Position numbers and translations under genes: made by a program. Of a stretch of 64,000 nt of DNA, positions 17,438 through 25,762 are shown one piece after another (the stretch's first letter is position 1; each line of letters opens with the position of its first letter). The stretch comes from Brevundimonas sp. SORGH_AS_0993 (GTDB taxonomy: Bacteria > Pseudomonadota > Alphaproteobacteria > Caulobacterales > Caulobacteraceae), in the NCBI RefSeq assembly GCF_030818545.1, contig NZ_JAUTAH010000001.1:129001-193000 (forward strand), written 5' to 3'. The notes below the pieces were generated by a model that saw only the letters and a list, made by a program, of their open reading frames with translations, did no database searches and was not told the origin of the DNA.

Positions 17438-18799
17438 TTACCCCCGCCCCGTCACGGCCCGTCCGAAGCTCTTCCAGCTCAGCTTCACGTCCGACAGGGC
17501 GCCGGCGCGGAAGGCGCGGCCGGCGATCCAGACCATCAGGGCGGCCATGGCGAACATCCCGATCAGCGTCAGGACGACCTCGATCAGCGGCGGATCGCTG
17601 GGCGCTCGCGCGCTCATCAGGAACGGGGTGAAGAAGGGAATCCACGACAGGATCCGCACCACCGGCGCGTCGGGACTGGTCAGGGCCATCTGCATGACCA
17701 GGATCGGCACGACCAGCACCATCATGATCGGCCCCATCAGGGTCTGGGCGTCGCGCGGCGTTTCGCAGAAGGCCCCGATGGCCGCGAACAGCACCGCATA
17801 CATCAGGTATCCGCCGACCATATAGGCGACGAAATAGAACATCAGCCCGCCGTGCAGCAGCACCTGGCCCGCCTGGGCCGCCACCTGGGGTGCGGCCGAC
17901 ACCAGGCCGAACGCCCCGATCCCGCCCCACACCCCCATCACCGTCAGGGTCAGCAACGCCACCCCCAGCACCTTACCCGTCAGCAACTCGGTCGCTGAGG
18001 CCGAGGACAGCAGCACCTCCAGGATTCGGTTCGACTTCTCCTCCATCACGCTGTTCAGCAGGATGGACGCTCCGGTGATCACCAGCGACCACAGAAGGAA
18101 GCCCGCCCCCAGGCCGATGAAGGTCGGCAGCCGGTCACGCAGCGATACCTCGCCTCCGCTGGCCGCATTGGGCGAGAAGGCTTTCACCTCTGGTCGGAAG
18201 TCCTGAATCTGCGCCACCAAGGCCGGGGCGACCCCGGCGGCCGTCAGGGCCTGGTCGCGATAGCCGTCGCGCAGGGCGCCGCGCACGAAGTCGCGCACTT
18301 CGCTGTCGGTGGCCCGGCGGGTCCAGACCTGGGCCTGGGGCTTGCCGTCGTCGCGGCTCAGAAAGACCACGGCGTCCAGCCGTTTGTCCTTGGCCGCCTC
18401 GCGGTCCAGCACGGCGCGCAGGGCCGCATCGCGCGCGGCGCCGGGCGCGGCCTCCGCGACGGCGGCCGGGGCGGGAACCAGCCGGATGCGCGGCGAATCC
18501 AGGGCGGCGGCGGCGTGTCCGGCGGCGGTCTGACCCGCGCCGGCGATCTCCTTCAACTTTGCGCTGCGTTTTTCGGCGTCTTCCTGCAGGGCCTCGCGGA
18601 CCTGGGCGGCCAGACCCGTAGCCTGGGGGCCTTCCTCGATCAGGGCGACGGTCTTCACCGGCTCGGACGAGCGCAGCAGCAGCGGAATCCCCCCGCCCAG
18701 CACCGCGAACAGCGGAAAGGCCAGCAGCGACAACCAGAAGCCCACCGTCTTGGCGTAGGCGACATATTCACGCCGCGCGATCAGAAGGATGCGTTTCAT
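17438..18799 (-). CDS. ABC-2 type exporter permease (NatB-like)
   Basis: This is the membrane subunit of an export ABC transporter. The ATG at 18799 gives 453 residues beginning MKRILLIARREYVAYAKTVGFW. One N-terminal membrane helix is followed by a large extracytoplasmic domain (about 45-240). Five or six helices follow in the C-terminal half, including the conserved region NSVMEEKSNRILEVLLSSAS. This layout is typical of NatB-type permeases of Na+ or drug exporters. Its ATG overlaps the stop of the ATPase gene by 4 bp (ATGA), so the two are translationally coupled. The substrate cannot be told. Confidence 0.87.
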   Translation of the reverse strand: MKRILLIARREYVAYAKTVGFWLSLLAFPLFAVLGGGIPLLLRSSEPVKTVALIEEGPQATGLAAQVREALQEDAEKRSAKLKEIAGAGQTAAGHAAAALDSPRIRLVPAPAAVAEAAPGAARDAALRAVLDREAAKDKRLDAVVFLSRDDGKPQAQVWTRRATDSEVRDFVRGALRDGYRDQALTAAGVAPALVAQIQDFRPEVKAFSPNAASGGEVSLRDRLPTFIGLGAGFLLWSLVITGASILLNSVMEEKSNRILEVLLSSASATELLTGKVLGVALLTLTVMGVWGGIGAFGLVSAAPQVAAQAGQVLLHGGLMFYFVAYMVGGYLMYAVLFAAIGAFCETPRDAQTLMGPIMMVLVVPILVMQMALTSPDAPVVRILSWIPFFTPFLMSARAPSDPPLIEVVLTLIGMFAMAALMVWIAGRAFRAGALSDVKLSWKSFGRAVTGRG

Positions 18800-19743
18800 T
18801 GGGCCGTCTCCTTGACCGCGGGCTGATCCGGTCGGTCGCCGGTCAGGCCGATGAAGGCGTCGTGCAGCGTCGGCTCCTTCAGGGCGAAGCCGCGCACGTC
18901 CAGCCCGCCCAGGAAGGCCGCCTTCAGCGCCTCCTGCCCGCCCGCGCCCGGCGACAGGGCGATCTTCAGTCGTCGGGGCGCGCCCGGTTCGGCGATCACC
19001 TCCACCCCGGCCACGCCGGGCAGGGCCGCCGCCGCCTGGGTCGTGATGTCGCCCTCCAGGTCCAGAAAGCGCGGCGCGGTGGCCTTGGCCTGGTCCACCG
19101 TTCCCTCGAACGCCTTTCGCCCGCGCGCCAGCAGCACGACCCGGTCGCACAGCCGCTCGGCGTGCTGCATGACGTGGGTGGAGAACAGCACCGTCGCCCC
19201 ATCCGCCGCCAGCCCCCGGATCATGGCCTCCAGCCCCTGCTGATTGACGGGGTCCAGGCCGGAGAAGGGCTCGTCCAAAATCACGAACTCGGGCCGATGT
19301 ACGACCGAGGCGATCAATTGCACCTTCTGCGCCATCCCCTTGGACAGCTCCTTCATCTTCTTGTTCTGCGCGGCGCCCAGGCCCTGCTGCTCCAGCATCT
19401 GGCGCGCGCGCGTCTTGCCCTCGGCGGTCGGCAGGCCCTTCAGGGCGCCGAAGAAGGCGATGGCCTCCACCGGGGTCATCTTCTTGTAGAGGCCCCGCTC
19501 CTCGGGCAGGAAGCCGATCCGGTCGCGCACCATCCGGCCGTCGGGCGCGCCCAGAATCTCGATCCGCCCCGCCGTCGCCGGCTGCAGCCCCAGGATCATC
19601 CGCAGCGTCGAGGTCTTGCCCGCGCCGTTCGGCCCCAGAAAGCCGCAGATCGACCCCTTGCCGACCTGAAAACTCAGATCGCGCACGGCGTCGAAATCGC
19701 CATATCGCTTGCTTACGTCTTCCAGCGTCAACGCCGCCGCCAT
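18796..19743 (-). CDS. ABC-2 type exporter ATP-binding protein (NatA-like)
   Basis: This is the ATPase partner of the downstream permease. It has 315 residues from the ATG at 19743 (MAAALTLEDVSKRYGDFDAV). Walker A is GPNGAGKTS, the Q loop is near FLPEERGLY, the signature is the variant LSKGMAQKVQ, Walker B is FVILDEPFSGLDP, and the H loop is FSTHVM. A C-terminal extension of about 80 residues (DUF4162-like) is present, as in NatA. The EERGLYKKMTPVEA segment is typical of this subfamily. Confidence 0.9.
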   Translation of the reverse strand: MAAALTLEDVSKRYGDFDAVRDLSFQVGKGSICGFLGPNGAGKTSTLRMILGLQPATAGRIEILGAPDGRMVRDRIGFLPEERGLYKKMTPVEAIAFFGALKGLPTAEGKTRARQMLEQQGLGAAQNKKMKELSKGMAQKVQLIASVVHRPEFVILDEPFSGLDPVNQQGLEAMIRGLAADGATVLFSTHVMQHAERLCDRVVLLARGRKAFEGTVDQAKATAPRFLDLEGDITTQAAAALPGVAGVEVIAEPGAPRRLKIALSPGAGGQEALKAAFLGGLDVRGFALKEPTLHDAFIGLTGDRPDQPAVKETAQ

Positions 19744-19801
19744 GCCGCCCCCCAGTGTTTTGAAGGCCAGCCTATGGCGACGCCGCGCTCTATGCCAGAG
19801 C

Positions 19802-21694
19802 CTACTTGAGCACGGGCAGATCGATATAGGAGGCGTCGGACCCGGCGTGGTGAATGGCGTTGTCGGCGACTCGGCCTTCACGCTCGCTCTCGTTCGGACC
19901 GCCGGTGTTCAGGTTGCGCACGAACTTGGGGAAGTTGGAGCTGCTTACTTCGATCCGGATGCGGTGGCCGGGCAAAAACGTGTTGCTGATGGTCATCGGC
20001 GTAGGCTGCACCGTCGCCACCTGGCCGGGCGTCAACGAGGTAGGCCGATCATAGCCATCGCGGTATCGCGCCCGCATGATGGTGTCGCCCAGGATATAGG
20101 CCGTTCCGTCCGGCGCAACGTCCACCAGCTTGACCGCGAAGTCCGTGTCCGGCGCCGAGGACGACACCTTCAAAACTGCGTCGATGAAGCCCGTGACCTG
20201 CATCGGCTGGTTCAGCGGCTCGGACGTATAGACCAGCACATCGTCGCGCGCTTCGATGGGCCGCTGGTCGAAGGCTCCGGCCGTGACCAGCCCTCCGTTG
20301 CAGCAGTCGCCCCCGCCGATGGTCTGGACCGGGTTCATGGGATCGTAGCGATAGCGATCGGCCGTTTCGCCGGGCGGCGGCGCTTCCAGGCTCAGCCGTC
20401 CATCGCCGTTCAGGCTGTTGGCCGCCCCGCCCGAGCGCAGATACATCCGCACCGTCTGCACGCCGGCCGGCGGCCATTGGGCGGCGGTGCGCCAGGCGTT
20501 CTCGCCCATGTTGAAGTACTGGACGTGGGGCGTGCTGTCCGGGAAGGCGCGGCGTTCGCCCTTCAGCCAGCGGTCGAACCAGGCGTGAACCAGGGCGTCG
20601 CTGTCGAAACTGGCGTCGCCCAGGTCGCGGTCGCCCGAGCGGAAGCCCGCCTTAAAGCCCGCAAAGGCGCAGTGGTTGTTCGGCCCCACCACCACATACT
20701 GGTTCTCGGCCGCCTCGCGGTCCTGGGCCGTCGTTCTGGCGTGGTTGAACAGCTCCATGTTCGGACCGATGGACACGTCGTACCAGCTGTTGAACCACAG
20801 CGACGGCACGCCCCAGCCCATGTCGTCGTGATAGAGGCCGCCCTGACGCCAGGCCGGATCGGCGGGCGTGCGGTCGATCAACTGCTCGAAGGTCGCGGGC
20901 GGCTCGCCCAGGTCCGCCAGCATCTGATCGACGGGCAGGTGGCGGATCTGGCTGGGCCAGTTCACCTCGGGCTTCTTGGCGTCCAGGTCGTTGTAGAGGA
21001 ACAGCCGCGCGCGGGTCTTCTGGTCGATGTCGGTCGGAATTTGGGCGCGCAGCGGATTGTCCACGCCGTACAGCCAGACGAAGAACAGGCTGCGTGGCAC
21101 GCCGCCTGTGTACCAGTTGCCCTGTTCCTGGAAGCGTCCGACCTTGCCGATGCCGGCGCCGGCCGCCTGGGGAACCATGGCGGCGTGGGCGGGGTGATTC
21201 TGCGCCGCCAGGGCCAGCTGCCATTCTGCGGACGACGAACAGCCCAGCGTCCCGACCTTGCCGTTCGACCAGGGCTGCGCCGCGATCCAGGTCAGAGCGT
21301 CGTAGCCGTCGGTCTGCGGATAGCCCAGAATCTGATAGTCGCCGCCCGAGAAGTAGCGCCCGCGCTCGTTTTCGATGACGAAGGCGTAGCCACGGTTGAC
21401 CCAGGTCAGGGCCGTGCGCGTCGTGCGGGCGTTGTTGGCCAGCTCGTTGTAGGGCGTCCGCACGAAGACCGTAGGCAGGGGCGCAGTAGCGTTCTTGGGG
21501 CGATAGACGTTGGTGGCCAGGCCGATCCCGTCGCGCATTGGGACCATCACCCCGATATCGACGTCGGCGATGCGCGACAGTTCGCTCTGCGCGGCGGCGT
21601 CGCTATAGCGGCCATAGTCCTGGGCCTCGGCCGCCATCGGCGACACCGCCAGAATGCTCGCGACCACGGCGGCGACGAAACGGTTCATCTTCAA
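19802..21694 (-). CDS. Secreted CocE/NonD-family hydrolase (peptidase S15-like)
   Basis: This is an alpha/beta hydrolase with a C-terminal jelly-roll domain, 630 residues. The N-terminal signal peptide (about 25 residues, cleaved after MAAEAQ) indicates export to the periplasm or beyond. The nucleophile Ser lies in the GCSSSAEWQ elbow and the oxyanion region near RTPYNE. The C-terminal beta domain from about residue 400 ends with the usual HRIRIEVSSSNFP and NLNTGG motifs. Family members cleave X-Pro dipeptides, glutaryl-cephalosporins or cocaine-like esters; the substrate here is unknown. It stands alone between the ABC exporter and an M23 peptidase gene. Confidence 0.85.
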   Translation of the reverse strand: MKMNRFVAAVVASILAVSPMAAEAQDYGRYSDAAAQSELSRIADVDIGVMVPMRDGIGLATNVYRPKNATAPLPTVFVRTPYNELANNARTTRTALTWVNRGYAFVIENERGRYFSGGDYQILGYPQTDGYDALTWIAAQPWSNGKVGTLGCSSSAEWQLALAAQNHPAHAAMVPQAAGAGIGKVGRFQEQGNWYTGGVPRSLFFVWLYGVDNPLRAQIPTDIDQKTRARLFLYNDLDAKKPEVNWPSQIRHLPVDQMLADLGEPPATFEQLIDRTPADPAWRQGGLYHDDMGWGVPSLWFNSWYDVSIGPNMELFNHARTTAQDREAAENQYVVVGPNNHCAFAGFKAGFRSGDRDLGDASFDSDALVHAWFDRWLKGERRAFPDSTPHVQYFNMGENAWRTAAQWPPAGVQTVRMYLRSGGAANSLNGDGRLSLEAPPPGETADRYRYDPMNPVQTIGGGDCCNGGLVTAGAFDQRPIEARDDVLVYTSEPLNQPMQVTGFIDAVLKVSSSAPDTDFAVKLVDVAPDGTAYILGDTIMRARYRDGYDRPTSLTPGQVATVQPTPMTISNTFLPGHRIRIEVSSSNFPKFVRNLNTGGPNESEREGRVADNAIHHAGSDASYIDLPVLK

Positions 21695-21756
21695 GCCCCT
21701 CCCAAAGGCGAGGCGAGGTTAGGCCGATCGGTCTCCTCGGTGCAAGCGGGGCGGCC

Positions 21757-22389
21757 TCAGCCCTGGGGCTTCACCGCGATCTGGAAAGGACGATCCATCA
21801 CCCTGGCTGGGTTGATCTGGGCGCCGTTGCGGCGCACCTCGAAATGCAGGTGCGGGCCGGTCGAATAGCCGGTGGAGCCGACCAGGCCGAGCCGCTGGCC
21901 GGACGTCACGGCATCGCCGCGCGCCACGTCCACGCGGCTGAGGTGGCCATAGAGGGTGGTCATGCCGTTCGGATGCGCCACCTCGATGAAGGCGCCATAG
22001 CCATCAGGGTCGAATCCGGTCCGCAGCACCTGTCCCTCGGCGGTGGTGAAGACCGACGTGCCCATCGGCGCAGCGATATCCACCCCCTTGTGCGCTCGGG
22101 CCTTGGCCTCGACGGCCAGTTTGCGCAGACCGAAGTCGGAGTTGACGGCGTAACCCTTCACCGGCGCGGTGAAGACGATCTGGCGCATCACGGGGCCGGC
22201 GGCCTCGGCCCTGGCCTGCAGCGGCGGGGCGACAGGCGCTGCGAGCGACGCCCTGGGCGCGGGCGTCGTCACGCCGGGGGCGAAGGCGGCGACGAACAGG
22301 GCCAGGGCGCTCAGGCCCAACGTCTGGCCCAAGTGGATCGACAGGGTCTTGCAACGCGCCATCGGCGCGTCGATCAGCAGGCGTCGCAT
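21757..22389 (-). CDS. M23-family (LytM-type) metalloendopeptidase
   Basis: This is a peptidoglycan-targeting zinc endopeptidase. It has 210 residues with an N-terminal hydrophobic segment (about 20-42) that could be a signal anchor. The LytM domain at about 75-205 has all zinc ligands: HKGVD (His, Asp) and GPHLHFEVR (second and third His), plus the YGHLS motif. With a complete active site it should be catalytic, unlike EnvC/NlpD-type activators. The ATG at 22389 is used; a second ATG ten codons in (MARCKTL) is also possible. It probably acts in the periplasm. Confidence 0.88.
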   Translation of the reverse strand: MRRLLIDAPMARCKTLSIHLGQTLGLSALALFVAAFAPGVTTPAPRASLAAPVAPPLQARAEAAGPVMRQIVFTAPVKGYAVNSDFGLRKLAVEAKARAHKGVDIAAPMGTSVFTTAEGQVLRTGFDPDGYGAFIEVAHPNGMTTLYGHLSRVDVARGDAVTSGQRLGLVGSTGYSTGPHLHFEVRRNGAQINPARVMDRPFQIAVKPQG

Positions 22390-22543
22390 TCGGCGGCGTC
22401 TCCGGCGTCTCTACGCGAGGGAGAAGTGGGGCGGGCGACATCAGAACGACGTCTAGCCCCGGCGAGGCCGGGCTTATGTCAGGCGGGTGGGGCGACTTTT
22501 GGACCCTGGCGGGGCGCCGGTGCGGAGGCTTTCGGGCGGTCGT

Positions 22544-22768
22544 TCAGGCGATGATGTCGGGCAGGATGCGGTCTTCGATCTTCACGATCTCGTCCTTCAG
22601 CGCCAGCTTCTTGCGCTTCAGCCGGGCGATCAGCAGCTGGTTGGGAATGGCGGCCTGGTTCAGGGCCTCGATGGAGGCGTCCAGATCGGCGTGTTCCTGG
22701 CGCAGCAGGCGGACGCGGTCATGAAGCGCGGCCTCCTCTTCGGTGATGTCCGGAATGTCGTCGTTCAT
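22544..22768 (-). CDS. Small YdcH/DUF465 family protein
   Basis: The product has 74 residues, nearly all helical and charged: MNDDIPDITEEEAALHDRVR and then LRQEHADLDASIEAL. The LKRKKLALKDEI motif is the hallmark of DUF465 (YdcH/SlyX-like small coiled coils). It is cytosolic, function unknown. A second member of the same family lies 1.2 kb away at 23982 in the opposite orientation, with the matching LKQKKLRLKEEI motif. Confidence 0.82.
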   Translation of the reverse strand: MNDDIPDITEEEAALHDRVRLLRQEHADLDASIEALNQAAIPNQLLIARLKRKKLALKDEIVKIEDRILPDIIA

Positions 22769-22804
22769 GATGCGATCCCCGACAAGGTTATAGCCACGAC
22801 CGCC

Positions 22805-23269
22805 TCAGGCCGGAAGGGCGTCGGCCAGGCGGATCAGCGCCGGACGCGGTGTCACCGGCGCCCAGATCCGCGCCGTGGCGACCAGGGCGTCCAGCGTCGG
22901 GCGCGGCGATCCGGCCGGCGGCGGCGCCAGGGCCTCCAGCGCCTCCAGCAGATGGCGTTCAGCCTCCAGCTCCAGCCCCTTGACGCGGTTGCGCACCGCC
23001 TCGCGCGGGCCGTCGTCGATGTCGGGGATCGGCGCCTTCAAGGTGCGGCGGATGGCCCTCAACGGCGCGACGACCACCCCGTCCCAGGCGCGGGCGGTGT
23101 CGCAGGCGGCCTCTATCGTTTCCGCGTCCGGTCGCCGCCCGGTCGCCGCGATCCAGGCCGACCACAGCAACAGGGGCGCGTTCTGTTCGTGGCTGTCCTG
23201 CAGGGCCAGGCACGCCTCGCTGACCTCGGGCGCGCCATAGGCCGCGACGGCCCAGTCCCACAACCTCAC
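22805..23269 (-). CDS. TIGR02444 family protein
   Basis: The 154-residue product starts at a GTG (23269) that overlaps the ubiX TGA by 4 bp, giving MRLWDWAVAAYGAPEVSEAC. The next motif, LALQDSHEQNAPLLLWSAWI, is the family signature. It is soluble, mostly helical and rich in Ala/Arg. Function is not known. The tight overlap says it is co-translated with ubiX, which hints at a link to the prenyl-flavin or ubiquinone pathway, but that is inference. Confidence 0.75.
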   Translation of the reverse strand: MRLWDWAVAAYGAPEVSEACLALQDSHEQNAPLLLWSAWIAATGRRPDAETIEAACDTARAWDGVVVAPLRAIRRTLKAPIPDIDDGPREAVRNRVKGLELEAERHLLEALEALAPPPAGSPRPTLDALVATARIWAPVTPRPALIRLADALPA

Positions 23270-23865
23270 TTCAGCCCGTCCCAGCGCTTCACCGCGCCCC
23301 AGTTCAGGCCGAACAGGTCCAGGGCCCGGCCGACCGACTGATCGACCATGGCGTCGATGGAAGCGGGCCGCGCATAGAAGGCGGGCAGGGGCGGGGCGAT
23401 GATCGCCCCCATCTCGGCCAGGGCCGTCATGGTCCGCAGATGGCCCAGGTGGAACGGCGTCTCGCGCACCATGAGAACCAGCGGCCGGCGTTCCTTCAGC
23501 ACGACATCGGCGGCGCGGGTCAGCAGGGTGGAGGTCACGCCGCTGGCGATCTCGCTCATCGTCCGCACCGAACAGGGCGCCACGATCATGCCGAGCGTCC
23601 GGAACGAGCCCGACGCGATGGCCGCCCCCACATCGGCCAGTTTGTGCGCCACCGACGCCTTGGCCGTCAGGTCTTCGGCCGTCAGATCGGTCTCCTGCGA
23701 CAATGTGAGCAGGGCGGCTTTCGTGACCACCAGATGGCTTTCGACGCCCAAGTCGTTCAGCGCATCCAGCACCCGTGCGCCATAGATCGCGCCCGAAGCC
23801 CCTGAAATTCCGACCACGATCCGGGCGGGCGGCGGCTGTACGGCTCCGTTCACAGGATTGTCCAT
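23266..23865 (-). CDS. ubiX: UbiX flavin prenyltransferase
   Basis: UbiX attaches dimethylallyl to FMN to make prenyl-FMN, the cofactor of the UbiD decarboxylase in ubiquinone synthesis. The ATG at 23865 gives 199 residues. The FMN-binding N-terminus RIVVGISGASGAIYGARVL, the TMSEIASGV loop, the ERRPLVLMVRETPFHLGHL segment (key residues RETP) and the C-terminal PAFYARPASIDAMVDQSVGR are all present. No ubiD lies in the window. It overlaps the following TIGR02444 gene by 4 bp. Confidence 0.92.
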   Translation of the reverse strand: MDNPVNGAVQPPPARIVVGISGASGAIYGARVLDALNDLGVESHLVVTKAALLTLSQETDLTAEDLTAKASVAHKLADVGAAIASGSFRTLGMIVAPCSVRTMSEIASGVTSTLLTRAADVVLKERRPLVLMVRETPFHLGHLRTMTALAEMGAIIAPPLPAFYARPASIDAMVDQSVGRALDLFGLNWGAVKRWDGLK

Positions 23866-23981
23866 TTTTGAGGCCAGCCTCCATCCCGTCCGGCGCGGCG
23901 GTCTGTCACCGGAATGTGATTCCACAGGCCGTCGAACCGGGCGCTCACTCTACTGGTCCCTAACCTGAGGAGGCGCAAGCC

Positions 23982-24155
23982 ATGACCATCGAGGCTCGTA
24001 TTCGCGAACTGGGTAATCGTCATCGGATGCTGGATCAGACGATCCAGAAGGAGCTTACCCGTCCGTCCGTGGACACGTTGCAGGTCAGGGAACTGAAGCA
24101 GAAGAAGCTTCGGCTCAAGGAAGAGATTTCCACTCTGGAGGCGCGCGCGACCTAA
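23982..24155 (+). CDS. Very small DUF465 (YdcH-like) protein
   Basis: The ATG at 23982 follows GAGGAGGCG at good distance. It opens a 57-residue frame beginning MTIEARIRELGNRHRMLDQT and containing VRELKQKKLRLKEEISTLEA. This is the DUF465 motif in a short coiled-coil protein, related to the product of the gene at 22544. A strong terminator follows at 24182, so it looks like a complete single-gene unit. The good ribosome site and the family motif make it convincing despite its size. Confidence 0.8.
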   Translation: MTIEARIRELGNRHRMLDQTIQKELTRPSVDTLQVRELKQKKLRLKEEISTLEARAT

Positions 24156-24181
24156 CCGCGTCGCCCCTTCCTGAAATGACG

Positions 24182-24220
24182 ACGGCCCCGGAGATCGCTC
24201 TCCGGGGCCGTTTTCGTTCG
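24182..24220. terminator. Strong hairpin terminator between DUF465 gene and trcR
   Basis: ACGGCCCCGGAGA (24182-24194) pairs with TCTCCGGGGCCGT (24199-24211) over a 4-nt loop and is followed by TTTCGTTC. It lies between the convergent DUF465 gene and trcR. The T run serves the plus strand; the stem could also stop trcR transcripts. Confidence 0.85.
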
Positions 24221-24236
24221 GATCGGGTCCGCGCGA

Positions 24237-24899
24237 TCAGTCGCGCTTGCCGAAGACGGATTCCGCCGTGGGCTCGGCGCCCGGACGCGCGCGTTCCTCG
24301 GGGACGAACTCGGGTTCGGCCTCTTCCACGACGGGCTGCAGGGTGCCGCCGCCGTTCTTGGCGTCGTCCTTGGCCTTCTTCTCGGCGGCCTTCTTGACCA
24401 CTTCGTCCAGCACCAGCTGGCCGACCAGGCCCAGGGTCACGGGATCGACCGGCTTGATGTTGGCGCTGTTCCAGTGGGTGCGGTTGCGCACGCTCTCGAT
24501 GGTCGACTTCGTCGTGCCCAGCAGTTTGGCGATCTGGGCGTCCGTCACTTCCGGGTGGTTGCGCACGAACCAGGCGATGGCGTCCGGGCGGTCCTGCCGA
24601 CGCGAGACGGGCGTGTATTTCGGCGCCGGCTTGGCCGACTTCAGCAGTTCGGCGTGACGGCTGACGATGGCCTTCATGCGATAGTTTTCGTCGGCCTGGG
24701 CCTTGTCCAGCTCTTCGCGGGTCAGCTGGCCGCCCGTGACGGGATCGACGCCGCGAATGTCGCGGGCCACGTCGCCGTCGGCGATGCCGCGCACTTCCAG
24801 CGGGTGCAGGCCGCAGAAGTCGGCGATCTGCTCGAAGCTGAGAGAGGTGTTGTCGACCAGCCAGACCGCAGTGGCCTTGGGCATCAGAATGTCGCTCAT
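24237..24899 (-). CDS. trcR: DUF1013 protein TrcR, RNA-polymerase-associated cell-cycle regulator
   Basis: The 220-residue protein begins MSDILMPKATAVWLVDNTSL and has two helix-turn-helix-like regions: SFEQIADFCGLHPLEVRGI at about 20-38 and TDAQIAKLLGTTKSTIESVR at about 118-137. The C-terminal third is acidic, Lys/Glu-rich and low in complexity. This architecture defines DUF1013. In Caulobacter the family member was named TrcR and reported to travel with RNA polymerase and influence cell-cycle promoters. The family call is secure; transfer of function is inference. Confidence 0.85.
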   Translation of the reverse strand: MSDILMPKATAVWLVDNTSLSFEQIADFCGLHPLEVRGIADGDVARDIRGVDPVTGGQLTREELDKAQADENYRMKAIVSRHAELLKSAKPAPKYTPVSRRQDRPDAIAWFVRNHPEVTDAQIAKLLGTTKSTIESVRNRTHWNSANIKPVDPVTLGLVGQLVLDEVVKKAAEKKAKDDAKNGGGTLQPVVEEAEPEFVPEERARPGAEPTAESVFGKRD

Positions 24900-24968
24900 G
24901 GGGCGTTCGTCCCGGTGTTATGAGGCCGCCGAGACAGAGGCTCGGCCAGCGTTGAAAACGACGGCGCC

Positions 24969-24991
24969 CGACCTTTCGGCCGGGCGCGAGA
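24969..24991. other. Hairpin in the trcR upstream region
   Basis: Upstream of trcR, GCGCCCG and CGGGCGC form a 7-bp inverted repeat around ACCTTTCGGC. It lies about 70 bp before the trcR start, in a region that is otherwise richer in A/T than its surroundings. It could be a leader hairpin or protein site; function not determinable. Confidence 0.3.
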
Positions 24992-25120
24992 CCTCGTCTA
25001 TAGGCTTATTCGCGGCAAAAGAAAACGTCGCCCGACAATCCCATACAGCAACGGTTCATCCGCCCTGACGCAACCTTCGCGGCAACGAAGCTTTTTCGGA
25101 ATCGGGAGAGGAGAACCACT

Positions 25121-25762
25121 ATGTCCATTCTGCTTGGCGCGGCCCTGGCCGCCGCGATGGCCTCGGGCCAGGATTACGGGCCGCAACGGGTCGCTCCGCG
25201 TGGGGGCTACGCCCAGTCGTGCTCCGAGGCGTTTGTAAACCGCGGCCGGCTCTATGCCGACTGCCGCGACATGCGGGGTCGGATGCGCGGCACGTCGATC
25301 GAAGTGGCGCGCTGCGGCGACGAAGAGATCAACAACGATAACGGCCTCTTGGTCTGCGGTCGTTTCCGGGGCGACTACGAAGACAGCGACCGGCCCGGTC
25401 GTCCGGGCGGCGGCTGGGGGCCAGGCAATGGAGGACCGGGCAATGGAGGGCCCGGCTGGGGCGGACCGGGCTGGGGCGGCCCTGGCGGCGGCCCTGGCGG
25501 CGGATGGCGCCAGCCCTCCATCACCGTCTATGACCAGCCCAATTTCCGAGGCTCCTCGCGGGAATTCACCTCGGAAGACCGCAACCTGGGCCGCACCCCC
25601 TTCAACGACCGCGTCGTCTCGGTCCGGGTAGAAGGCCGGTGGGAGGTCTGCACCGACGCCCAGTTCCGGGGCCGCTGCCGCGTGATCGACGGCGACGTGC
25701 GCCGTCTGGACGGCGCCTTCTCGCGCAGCATCTCGTCGCTGCGTCCGGTCGGCCGCTACTGA
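25121..25762 (+). CDS. Secreted protein with CVNH-like and beta/gamma-crystallin-like domains joined by a Gly-rich linker
   Basis: The 213-residue product has a short N-terminal signal-like segment (MSILLGAALAAAMASGQ). Residues about 30-85 resemble a cyanovirin-N homology domain: SCSEAFVNRGRLYADCRDMR, then TSIEVARC and NGLLVCG, with Cys spacing like that fold. A linker of about 40 residues made of Gly/Pro/Trp repeats (GNGGPGWGGPGWGG) follows. The C-terminal 80 residues carry a beta/gamma-crystallin-like pattern (SITVYDQPNFRGSSREFT, then RWEVCTDAQFRGRCRVI, two Greek-key strands). A sugar-binding plus calcium-binding extracellular role is possible but inferred. The start follows GGGAGAGGAG. Confidence 0.72.
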   Translation: MSILLGAALAAAMASGQDYGPQRVAPRGGYAQSCSEAFVNRGRLYADCRDMRGRMRGTSIEVARCGDEEINNDNGLLVCGRFRGDYEDSDRPGRPGGGWGPGNGGPGNGGPGWGGPGWGGPGGGPGGGWRQPSITVYDQPNFRGSSREFTSEDRNLGRTPFNDRVVSVRVEGRWEVCTDAQFRGRCRVIDGDVRRLDGAFSRSISSLRPVGRY

